Positions 1 to 6,108 of a stretch of 8,346 bases of DNA are shown one piece after another (position 1 is the stretch's first letter; each line of letters starts with the position of its first letter). Position numbers and translations under genes: made by a program. The notes under the pieces were generated by a model that had not been told where the DNA came from, did not search any database, and saw only the letters and a program-made list of their open reading frames with translations. Origin of the DNA: Chitinophagaceae bacterium. GTDB taxonomy: Bacteria > Bacteroidota > Bacteroidia > Chitinophagales > Chitinophagaceae. The DNA lies in contig JAGNOY010000071.1 in the NCBI GenBank assembly GCA_017989935.1, positions 1 to 8,346 on the forward strand, read 5' to 3'.

Positions 1-1
1 A

Positions 2-718
2 ATGCGCTGTTTGCTTATAGAAGAAGGAAACAAATTAATTTTGATAGACACAGGCATGGGAAACAAACAAGACGAAAAATTCTTTAACCATTTTCAGCCT
101 CATTGAGATGACAAAGTAGAGAAATCATTAGCTGCCTTAGTTTTAAATACATCTGATATCACAGATGTTTTTCTTACTCATTTGCATTTTGACCATTGCG
201 GAGGCGCCATTAAAAAAGTTGGAGACAATTTGTTACCTGCATTTAGCAATGCTACCTACTGGAGCAACCAAACACATTGGCATTCGGCCCTCCATCCGAA
301 TGCAAGAGAAAAAGCCTCATTTTTAAAAGAAAACATTTTTCCTATCGAACAATCTGGTCAATTAAAATTTACTGGTATTGAAGAAAAAAGTGGCTTGTTA
401 GATCAAATGGATATTCGTGTGGTTCAAGGTCATACAGAATCCATGATGCTACCCTTGATTCAATATAAAAACACCAAAATATTATATTGTGCAGATTTAA
501 TACCTTCACTGGCACACATTTCATTGCCATGGGTTATGGGGTATGATATGCGCCCTTTAGATACCTTGAATGAAAAAGCAAGTTTGTTACAAGAAGCAGT
601 TGATCAAGATTGGATTTTATTTTTCGAACATGATTCAAAAAATGAATGTTGTACCTTACAACAAACCGAGAAGGGTATTAAACCAAAAGATATTTTTAAG
701 TTGAGTGAACTTAAATAA
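2..718 (+). pseudogene. MBL-fold metallohydrolase, 5' end outside window, interrupted by in-frame TGA
   Basis: This is the C-terminal part of a metallo-beta-lactamase-fold hydrolase. The frame is open from the left edge (MRCLLIEEGNK, then LIDTGMGNKQDE), stops at TGA 104-106, and stays open from 107 to TAA 716-718. Counting codons from position 2, it has the MBL signature HLHFDH (H60, H62, D64, H65), the third metal His in GHTE (H144), the bridging Asp in YCADL (D165) and the last His in FEHD (H210), so both metal sites are complete. Family members usually carry about 40 more residues upstream of MRCLL, so the true start probably lies outside the window. A restart after the TGA is unlikely to be functional: the first usable codon, TTG at 182, lies inside the metal motif and would drop H60. 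TGA is not reassigned here, because recQ ends in TGA and Trp is TGG in this same gene. I infer a recent nonsense mutation or a sequence error. Substrate unknown; lactonase-like and related hydrolases share this fold. Confidence 0.8.
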
Positions 719-746
719 AAAAAGAGACCGCAAGCATGGTCTCTTT
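712..746. terminator. Bidirectional intrinsic terminator between convergent genes
   Basis: A perfect 9-bp stem, AAAGAGACC (721-729) with GGTCTCTTT (738-746), closes an 8-nt loop. Read on the - strand, the stem is followed by seven T, then A and TTT, a textbook intrinsic terminator placed about 90 nt after the M43 peptidase stop. Read on the + strand, it starts 2 nt after the MBL stop codon and ends in a shorter TTT, so it is weaker that way. One shared hairpin between two convergent genes fits its position. Confidence 0.8.
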
Positions 747-751
747 AAAGG

Positions 752-771
752 ATTGATTTTATTAAATCAAT
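752..771. repeat. Small AT-rich inverted repeat in the convergent gap
   Basis: ATTGATTT (752-759) and AAATCAAT (764-771) form a perfect 8-bp stem around the loop TATT. It lies just beyond the terminator and has no T-tract on either strand, so it is at most a transcript-end stabilising hairpin. With so few G/C pairs it could be chance. Nothing else is recognisable between 772 and 837. Confidence 0.35.
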
Positions 772-837
772 AAAGTACTTAAACATTATATGTCAAAGAC
801 ACTATTCTTTGAAATGAAAGTTGATGGCATTAATCAA

Positions 838-2787
838 TTAATGTGCGATTACAAATTTTTGCATTTTTGTTTCTGCGGATGTGTTTAATTCTAGAAGATA
901 GAATCCATTCGCTAAACCTGAAGTATTCAATTCAAATGAATTATGACCTTGAACTCCTGGCATATCCTTACTCACTACGACTTGCCCCATGCCATTATAA
1001 ATTTTAACATGAACATCTTGTTGATCTGCTAAATAGAGCGTAGCATTTAATTCACTTTGAACAGGGTTTGGATATGTAATAATTTCTGGTTTGCTAATGT
1101 CACTTGAAGTCTCATCTGATCTGAGATTATTAGCACTTAATTGAACAGATAATTCATAACAAGCATTCGCAGACATGGCACCGTTATATCCAGAGACTGC
1201 AATCAAATACATAGCAGAAGAACTAGACATATTATAAGTTATAGATTCTGATGTTAAAGATCCATTAGAGGAAGATGCTAATAATCTGCCTCTTGATGTA
1301 TATAATTTTAAATCGTAATCGTCTGGCAAGTTAGTCAAATCAATTTTAAACTTTGGTTCGGCATTTGTTGTCATAAATCTATAATAATCAATATCACCTA
1401 CGGTTGCAATTTGCGAATTCATAGCTTGACCAAACAATACGGGTGTTGCATCGATTGGGGAATTATTAGGCTCGTAATTATTTGTACAAACAGGTGGTGG
1501 TGGAGGCGGAGCTAATGTGCTAAAATTAGCTGTATTGCTCAATGCACTTATACCTGAATTACACACTGTTGCAATTCTAAATTCATAAATGGTATTACTT
1601 AATAAGCCAGTCAATTCAAGTGTATTTGAAGCCACATTCATAACTGTCCAAGTTGTTTCACTTGCTTGCTTATACTCAACATTATAACTAATTGAACCTG
1701 CACTGATTGACCAATTTAAGGTAGCACTTGTTTCTGTTATATTTGTTACGTTTAAATTATTTGGCACATCACAAACTGGTGGGGCAGGAGGAAAAGCACC
1801 CATTGAATTTAGCAAAGAATTTCTAGCACCACCCGGCATAAATAACGCATCTACTCTATCTTTTTGTCCCAACGTAAACATATTCATACATGCATCATTG
1901 CTATAATCCATATAATTCATAAACATATCGCCGTTTGCATCGCCTGAACAAGACAAGTGAGGAAAGGTTGGACATCCAAAATTAGCCCCCCCTTGATTCG
2001 GTGTGTCATTTACCAAATCTGTACCATTACAACTTGTTCCGTCATCACCCCAAATATGAAATAAATTTAACCAATGCCCGATTTCATGTGTAGCTGTTCT
2101 GCCTTTATTATATACAGGTGAAAGACCAGAACCTGGAATGGTACCAAAAGCTTTAGTGGTAATCACTACACCATCTGTAGAGGCGTTTCCACCTGGAAAT
2201 TGAGCATATCCTAAAATACTTCCACTCAATTTACAAACCCAAATATTCAAGTAACTTGCTGCAGGCCATGCATCAGCGCCTCCATTTGAATTAAATTTCA
2301 TTTGATCATTTACACTCCATGAAGTATTAGTGCTATAGGTTCTAGTAATACCGTTAGTGGCATTGCCATTTGGATCACGTTGTGCTAAAACAAATTGCAA
2401 TTCGCAATCTGCACCTAAGGCAGCAAAGGCAGCTGGTGCATTGGCGAAATCGGCATTTAATTTTCTGAAGTCTGCGTTTAATACAGCAATTTGAGAATTT
2501 ATTTGAGCATCACTTATATTTTGTGATGTTGTATTATAAATCACATGTACTACAACAGGTATTGTTTTGATTAAACGTACATGTTTGCCAGGCTGACTTA
2601 AAGCAAGTTGTGTTTGTTGTTCAATCAAGACTCTATTCGCAGAAAAGGTGGCATCGTTCATCATGTCATTATAATGCGATGAAGAGCCACATTCACGATG
2701 TTCTTCTTGTGCTTTTGATTCAAAAGCCATTCCAAGATTAAAAATAAATAAGAGGGTAAGTAGTAGTAGTAGTAGTGAGTTTTTCAT
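838..2787 (-). CDS. Secreted M43 (pappalysin-like) zinc metallopeptidase with FnIII, PPC and T9SS sorting domains
   Basis: A secreted endopeptidase exported by Sec and then type IX secretion. The chosen start is ATG 2785-2787 (649 aa); a TTG two codons upstream is also open but lies inside an inverted repeat. In order: signal peptide (about 1-26, MKNSLLLLLL...SKA); a short propeptide with RECG (C33), a plausible cysteine switch; the catalytic domain (about 75-327) with the zinc site HEIGHWLNLFH (H234, E235, H238, H244) and Met-turn MNYMDY (M293); a fibronectin type III domain (about 338-424); a six-proline linker (427-432); a pre-peptidase C-terminal (PPC) domain (about 435-551, opening NNYEPNN); and a C-terminal type A sorting domain (about 568-649) opening with YPNPVQSELN and ending in KMQKFVIAH. 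The sorting domain is normally cleaved and the protein released or anchored on the outer surface. M43 members such as ulilysin and cytophagalysin cleave proteins; the substrate here is unknown. It has its own leader and is terminated at 712-746. Confidence 0.93.
   Translation of the reverse strand: MKNSLLLLLLTLLFIFNLGMAFESKAQEEHRECGSSSHYNDMMNDATFSANRVLIEQQTQLALSQPGKHVRLIKTIPVVVHVIYNTTSQNISDAQINSQIAVLNADFRKLNADFANAPAAFAALGADCELQFVLAQRDPNGNATNGITRTYSTNTSWSVNDQMKFNSNGGADAWPAASYLNIWVCKLSGSILGYAQFPGGNASTDGVVITTKAFGTIPGSGLSPVYNKGRTATHEIGHWLNLFHIWGDDGTSCNGTDLVNDTPNQGGANFGCPTFPHLSCSGDANGDMFMNYMDYSNDACMNMFTLGQKDRVDALFMPGGARNSLLNSMGAFPPAPPVCDVPNNLNVTNITETSATLNWSISAGSISYNVEYKQASETTWTVMNVASNTLELTGLLSNTIYEFRIATVCNSGISALSNTANFSTLAPPPPPPVCTNNYEPNNSPIDATPVLFGQAMNSQIATVGDIDYYRFMTTNAEPKFKIDLTNLPDDYDLKLYTSRGRLLASSSNGSLTSESITYNMSSSSAMYLIAVSGYNGAMSANACYELSVQLSANNLRSDETSSDISKPEIITYPNPVQSELNATLYLADQQDVHVKIYNGMGQVVVSKDMPGVQGHNSFELNTSGLANGFYLLELNTSAETKMQKFVIAH
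2759..2776 (-). repeat. Trinucleotide microsatellite encoding the signal-peptide leucine run
   Basis: Six tandem AGT units on the + strand read as five consecutive CTA leucine codons, then CTT, in the hydrophobic core of the peptidase signal peptide. The use of one leucine codon five times running points to slippage expansion rather than selection for codons. Unit gain or loss would keep the frame and only change the length of the hydrophobic core. Confidence 0.75.
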
Positions 2788-2790
2788 TTT

Positions 2791-2824
2791 CAAATTGTTT
2801 TACATACTTGATGTAAACAATTTG
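2791..2824 (-). promoter_or_regulatory. Long inverted repeat (leader hairpin) abutting the M43 peptidase start codon
   Basis: On the transcribed strand, CAAATTGTTTACAT (2824 to 2811) pairs with ATGTAAAACAATTTG (2805 to 2791) around the loop CAAGT. That gives 14 base pairs with one unpaired nucleotide. Only the three bases AAA separate the stem from ATG 2787-2785, so the hairpin would occupy the ribosome landing zone. It has no T-tract and so is not a standard terminator. It could be a translational control or mRNA-stability hairpin, or at DNA level an operator for a dimeric regulator. The symmetry is seen directly; the role is inference. Confidence 0.6.
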
Positions 2825-2835
2825 TGTGCCAATAA

Positions 2836-2883
2836 AATCTATATACAAATTATTACAATTCACTTTAATCTATATATAAATTA
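2836..2883. repeat. Pair of 17-bp AT-rich direct repeats
   Basis: AATCTATATACAAATTA (2836-2852) and AATCTATATATAAATTA (2867-2883) differ at one base and start 31 bp apart, about three helical turns. They lie between the oxidoreductase stop and the peptidase leader hairpin, where the peptidase promoter should be. I see no clean TAnnTTTG box here; ATAATTTG on the - strand, overlapping the first repeat, is the nearest. The pair could be regulator sites, a duplicated promoter segment, or AT-rich drift. Confidence 0.5.
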
Positions 2884-2884
2884 A

Positions 2885-3901
2885 TTATATATTGTTATTT
2901 TTCATATACATTAATTCTATAATATCAATTACCTTCTTTCCTTCACTTGCATTTGTCATCACTTCAGCCTTGCCCCTCAACGTTTGTACCACATTATCAA
3001 TCACCAAATCATGATTACTCATACTGCCTTGATACCTTCCATAATCATTCGATTTGGCCTGAATATTAATTGCTGGAAGTACCACATTTTTAATATGTTG
3101 ATATTCTATTGTATTCAAATATTGCCCTCCAATTTTGATGGTTCCATGCTCCGCTAAAATTGTGATCGCACCTTCCATATTTCTTTCATAACTACATGTC
3201 GAAAAATTAAAGTTTACCATCACCCCATCCTTCGTTTGCATGATAAAACTACCGCTATCTTCTACTTCTGTATATGGATGATTATAATTATTCATCACCC
3301 CTTGACATGAACTTATTTCACCAAACAAATAAAATAAAATATCTACAAAATGACTGAACTGCGTAAATAAACACCCTCCATCTAATTTCTTTTTGCCTCT
3401 CCAAGAACTCTCTTGATAATAGTATTCATTTCTATTCCAAAAACAATTCACTTGAACCATAAATACCTTGCCTAACTGCTGATTCATCAACAAATTTCGG
3501 ACTTGCTGCACAGGCGCATTATACCTATTTTGCTTCACAACAAAAATTGTTTTATTTACCTGATTAGCTTTTTGAATCATAACCTCGCACTCCTCACTGC
3601 TTATGGCCATAGGTTTTTCACAAACAACATGTTTACCAGCTTCTAAACTCATTAAAGTATGTGGATGATGCAGATAATTAGGTGTACAAACATTCACCAC
3701 ATCTATCTCCCCTTCTTGCAGCATGTCTTCAATACGATCATAACGCTTTATCGTAGGAGGCAATTCTTCCTCAAATTCAAATCCAGCTACCTCGCAAATC
3801 GAAGTTAATATGGCCTCAGGATGTTTAATTATATGTTGTGCATGCCTTTTACCGATATTACCATACCCAATAATTCCAAACTTTATTTTATTCATCTTCA
3901 T
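2885..3901 (-). CDS. Gfo/Idh/MocA-family NAD(P)-dependent oxidoreductase
   Basis: A 338-aa cytoplasmic dehydrogenase, normal length for the family. The N-terminal Rossmann fold has the nucleotide-binding glycines in GIIGYGNIG (G12, G14, G17). VCTPNYLHHP (71-80) and the hallmark CEKPMA (E95, K96, P97) follow, K96 being the expected catalytic lysine. The C-terminal alpha/beta domain carries SSWRGKKKLDGGCLFTQFSH with H184 and D187 at the usual substrate-site positions. Family members oxidise or reduce sugars, sugar nucleotides, inositols or biliverdin; the WRG...DGG pattern suggests a sugar or sugar-nucleotide substrate, but the sequence does not fix which. The start ATG 3899-3901 overlaps the recQ stop as ATGA; a second in-frame ATG two codons on (3893-3895) is also possible. 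No sugar-pathway genes are beside it. The closest inference is a role in surface-carbohydrate or sugar metabolism, co-expressed with recQ. Confidence 0.9.
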   Translation of the reverse strand: MKMNKIKFGIIGYGNIGKRHAQHIIKHPEAILTSICEVAGFEFEEELPPTIKRYDRIEDMLQEGEIDVVNVCTPNYLHHPHTLMSLEAGKHVVCEKPMAISSEECEVMIQKANQVNKTIFVVKQNRYNAPVQQVRNLLMNQQLGKVFMVQVNCFWNRNEYYYQESSWRGKKKLDGGCLFTQFSHFVDILFYLFGEISSCQGVMNNYNHPYTEVEDSGSFIMQTKDGVMVNFNFSTCSYERNMEGAITILAEHGTIKIGGQYLNTIEYQHIKNVVLPAINIQAKSNDYGRYQGSMSNHDLVIDNVVQTLRGKAEVMTNASEGKKVIDIIELMYMKNNNI

Positions 3902-5799
3902 TTAATTAATTCGCCAACATCATTCATTCGAATCATGCCTTCTTCGAGCATAAACCTAATCACCTCTTGAACATACTGCCTACTAATGGTATCATATCGA
4001 GCAACAAATTCAGTTTGATCAATGAAATTTCTCTCTTTTAATTCCTGCAAAATAGTATTTTTCAAGTCATCGAATTCTTTTGCGCCCTTTTTTTTCAAAC
4101 TCGACAAACAAAAATCGCATTTGCCACATTTCTTTTGTGAGTTCTCTCCAAAATATTGCATGAGCTGTTGAAATTTACAAGCCGAATTTGATTGTACAAA
4201 ATTCAACATAAATGCCACTCGTGTTTCATACCCACTTTTAAGTTCTTGCAAAAAATTTGTGTTTAAGGCTAACATTCGTTTAGGTACTCTTTGTTGAAGA
4301 AAATAGATCGCTGGCCTTTCATTTACTTGTATATAATCTATCACGCCACATTGTGCTAATTTACCTAAATTAAATTCGATATAACTCTTACTTACATTCA
4401 AGGCAGTAGCCATATCAAATTCATTTATCCTTGTTTGATAATGCCATACACCTCCATACATTCTCAATAATGTTTTAAATACCTCATCCAAATCAGGTTG
4501 CTGTGTTTCTAAACTATCGGCATATTCTCTACTGCAAATAACTTGCACGGTTGATGGATGAAACACACTATCATTGTATTGCAAAATTTCTTGTTGCTCA
4601 AGTAACTTAATCGTACTCAAAGCTTCTATCATATTCAGTTCAAAATTCCTCACAAAACCAACCAAATCAAAGTCATAAGTTTCTTCCATTCCATCACCCA
4701 ATGCCATACTTAAATAAAAGGCCAAACTCTCATAAATATCCCTAATTTTCGATACAGAAGGATGCTTCAATTCGATACCTTGTTGCAAGTCATGTAAATC
4801 AATCTGCTGATACAACAAAACCGCATAAGATTTTTGTCCGTCTCTGCCTGCCCTTCCTGCTTCTTGGTAAAATGCCTCCGGTGTATCAGGCAAATCATAA
4901 TGGATTACAACTCTTACATCTGGCTTATCAATCCCCATACCAAATGCATTGGTACAAACTATTGTTTGCACTTGATTATTCAACCAAGCATCTTGCTTCT
5001 CATTTCGCTTGTTCAAATCTAACCCTGCATGAAAATAATCAGTATTCAATCCAGCTAAATTCAAGGCCTTTGATAATTCAACAGTTCTTTTTCTGCTCCG
5101 ACAATACACAATACTGCTTCCATTAATCTTACTAAGTATTTCTATGGTGCGTTGTATTTTATTTTCAGTATTAAAACATGATATCGATAAATTCTCTCGA
5201 AAAAAAGTAGAGAAAAAAACCTTGGGCTCTTTTAAAGCTAAAAACTGAATAATATCTTCCTTGACTTTAGGTGTTGCACTGGCAGTTAAGGCAATAAAGG
5301 TCACCTCTTTTACATAATCTCTAATGGCTGCAATTTTCAAATAGGCGGGCCTAAAATCAAAGCCCCATTGCGAAATACAATGTGCCTCATCCACAGCAAT
5401 CAGTGATACAGGCCAATCTTGCAAATAGTCAATAAATAGTTCACTACGCAATCGTTCAGGTGAGATATACAAAAAATTTAATTTTCCATGCAAACATTGT
5501 ATATACACATCCTCCACATCTTCTTTATCCATACCCGCTGAAATATATGCGGCTGCAAGTCCCTTCTTCTGCAAAGATTGACATTGATCTTTCATCAAAG
5601 CTATCAAGGGCGTAATCACCAAACAAAGACCGCCCATCATAATTGCAGGTAATTGATAGCATAGGGATTTACCACCTCCAGTAGGCAAAATTACCAAGGT
5701 ATCTTTCCCTTCAATCACCTGCTTCACAATATCTTCTTGCAAAGGCCTAAATTCATTGAAGCCCCAATATTGCGTTAGTATTTTTTTTGCGTCTTCCAA
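3898..5799 (-). CDS. recQ: ATP-dependent DNA helicase RecQ
   Basis: A 3'-to-5' superfamily 2 DNA helicase for recombination and repair. Motifs in order over 633 aa: motif 0 FRPLQ (Q21); Walker A LPTGGGKS (K44); DEAH 137-140 followed by the RecQ aromatic-rich loop CISQWGFDFRPAY; motif III TASATP (172-177); motif V NAFGMGIDKPDVR (from 284); motif VI QEAGRAGRDG (312-321). A zinc knuckle of four Cys (C541, C558, C561, C564) keeps the C-X16-C-X2-C-X2-C spacing of E. coli RecQ, but it lies about 200 residues further from the helicase core. That intervening segment (about 335-540) looks winged-helix-like. Only about 70 residues follow the zinc site and I recognise no HRDC domain. To my recollection, many Bacteroidota have a RecQ of this length. 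The start is TTG 5797-5799: it places MEDAKKILTQYWGFNEFRPLQ at the usual N-terminus, and an in-frame TAG lies upstream with no ATG between. It overlaps the oxidoreductase downstream by 4 nt. Confidence 0.96.
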   Translation of the reverse strand: MEDAKKILTQYWGFNEFRPLQEDIVKQVIEGKDTLVILPTGGGKSLCYQLPAIMMGGLCLVITPLIALMKDQCQSLQKKGLAAAYISAGMDKEDVEDVYIQCLHGKLNFLYISPERLRSELFIDYLQDWPVSLIAVDEAHCISQWGFDFRPAYLKIAAIRDYVKEVTFIALTASATPKVKEDIIQFLALKEPKVFFSTFFRENLSISCFNTENKIQRTIEILSKINGSSIVYCRSRKRTVELSKALNLAGLNTDYFHAGLDLNKRNEKQDAWLNNQVQTIVCTNAFGMGIDKPDVRVVIHYDLPDTPEAFYQEAGRAGRDGQKSYAVLLYQQIDLHDLQQGIELKHPSVSKIRDIYESLAFYLSMALGDGMEETYDFDLVGFVRNFELNMIEALSTIKLLEQQEILQYNDSVFHPSTVQVICSREYADSLETQQPDLDEVFKTLLRMYGGVWHYQTRINEFDMATALNVSKSYIEFNLGKLAQCGVIDYIQVNERPAIYFLQQRVPKRMLALNTNFLQELKSGYETRVAFMLNFVQSNSACKFQQLMQYFGENSQKKCGKCDFCLSSLKKKGAKEFDDLKNTILQELKERNFIDQTEFVARYDTISRQYVQEVIRFMLEEGMIRMNDVGELIK

Positions 5800-5818
5800 T
5801 ACTTGTTTTATAGAATAG

Positions 5819-5826
5819 CAAATCTA
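5819..5826 (-). promoter_or_regulatory. Candidate recQ promoter, Bacteroidota -7 box
   Basis: On the - strand, TAGATTTG is an exact match to the Bacteroidota -7 element TAnnTTTG. It lies 19 nt upstream of the recQ TTG start, so a start point about 7 nt downstream would leave a leader of roughly 10-15 nt. No TTG of the -33 element sits at the usual distance, so the call rests on the -7 box and its position. The recQ-oxidoreductase pair would be transcribed from here. Confidence 0.45.
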
Positions 5827-5883
5827 CATGATTCAACTTGCTTCTTTACCTTCACTTGATAGTCAATTTAATCTTCTTTTTTT

Positions 5884-6010
5884 TCCTTTGGGCGGCACAC
5901 GCGCTATTCGTTCCAAGTCCGCTTCCGTCTCGTTTTTAAGAACGAGACGGAATGCGGGCTTTCCACTACTATCGCTGCCGCAGTACAAGTTTCGTATCTA
6001 CCTCATGCCT
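5884..6010. repeat. GC-rich structured intergenic element, probably a dispersed repeat
   Basis: This block is far richer in G and C than its surroundings. Its core is a perfect 12-bp stem, TTCCGTCTCGTT (5923-5934) with AACGAGACGGAA (5941-5952), around a 6-nt loop. Past a single bulged T (5953) the stem extends through GTCCGC (5917-5922) with GCGGGC (5954-5959, one G-T pair). An outer helix GCGGCA plus GCG (5892-5897, 5901-5903) pairs with CGC plus TGCCGC (5973-5981) across a 3-nt bulge. Neither strand has a following T-tract, so it is not a plain terminator. The + strand can be read as a short ORF (5828-6016) with GGTRAIRSKSAS and RNAGFPLLSLPQYKFRIYLM. From memory, AGFPLLSL-like tails recur among spurious short proteins of Bacteroidota, which suggests a dispersed non-coding repeat. 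The boundaries are approximate. Confidence 0.6.
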
Positions 6011-6092
6011 TCATAATCAAATGAAATTATCCCCTCACATAATTAAATCATTCATGGCAAAATTTTCATTCGGTCAAACGCCTTGTTTACTT

Positions 6093-6100
6093 TAACTTCG
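6093..6100 (+). promoter_or_regulatory. Candidate mfd promoter, -7-like box
   Basis: TAACTTCG matches the Bacteroidota -7 element TAnnTTTG with one change (C for T) and lies 8 nt before the mfd ATG. If it is real, the leader would be very short or absent. No convincing -33 TTG sits at the usual spacing. The remaining bases 6011-6092 are AT-rich with nothing else I recognise. Confidence 0.3.
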
Positions 6101-6108
6101 CACACCTT

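Noticed and set aside
104..106. Selenocysteine or TGA-as-tryptophan recoding in the MBL gene
   Set aside because: TGA ends recQ and Trp is TGG in this gene; I saw no convincing selenocysteine-insertion hairpin, and the position is not catalytic.
182..718. MBL hydrolase as an intact 178-residue gene starting at TTG 182
   Set aside because: The TTG lies within the metal-binding HLHFDH motif and would remove its first His; clear homology continues upstream on both sides of the TGA.
2788..2793. TTG 2791-2793 as the M43 peptidase start
   Set aside because: An ATG lies two codons downstream and gives an equally good signal peptide; the TTG is buried in the hairpin stem.
4834..5126. Two overlapping + strand ORFs (4834-5022 and 4872-5126)
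   Set aside because: They lie wholly antisense to the conserved helicase core of recQ and show no recognisable protein features.
5917..5959. GC-rich hairpin as an intrinsic terminator
   Set aside because: No T-tract follows it on either strand, and it lies between two divergent genes, where no transcript should end.
5828..6016. 62-residue + strand ORF in the recQ-mfd gap
   Set aside because: It runs through the GC-rich inverted-repeat element, and its Arg/Ser/Leu-rich sequence is what translating a structured repeat gives; it is annotated as a repeat instead.
6054..6095. 13-codon ORF (MAKFSFGQTPCLL) upstream of mfd
   Set aside because: Too short to support, with no ribosome site; it overlaps the candidate -7 box and may not even be transcribed.
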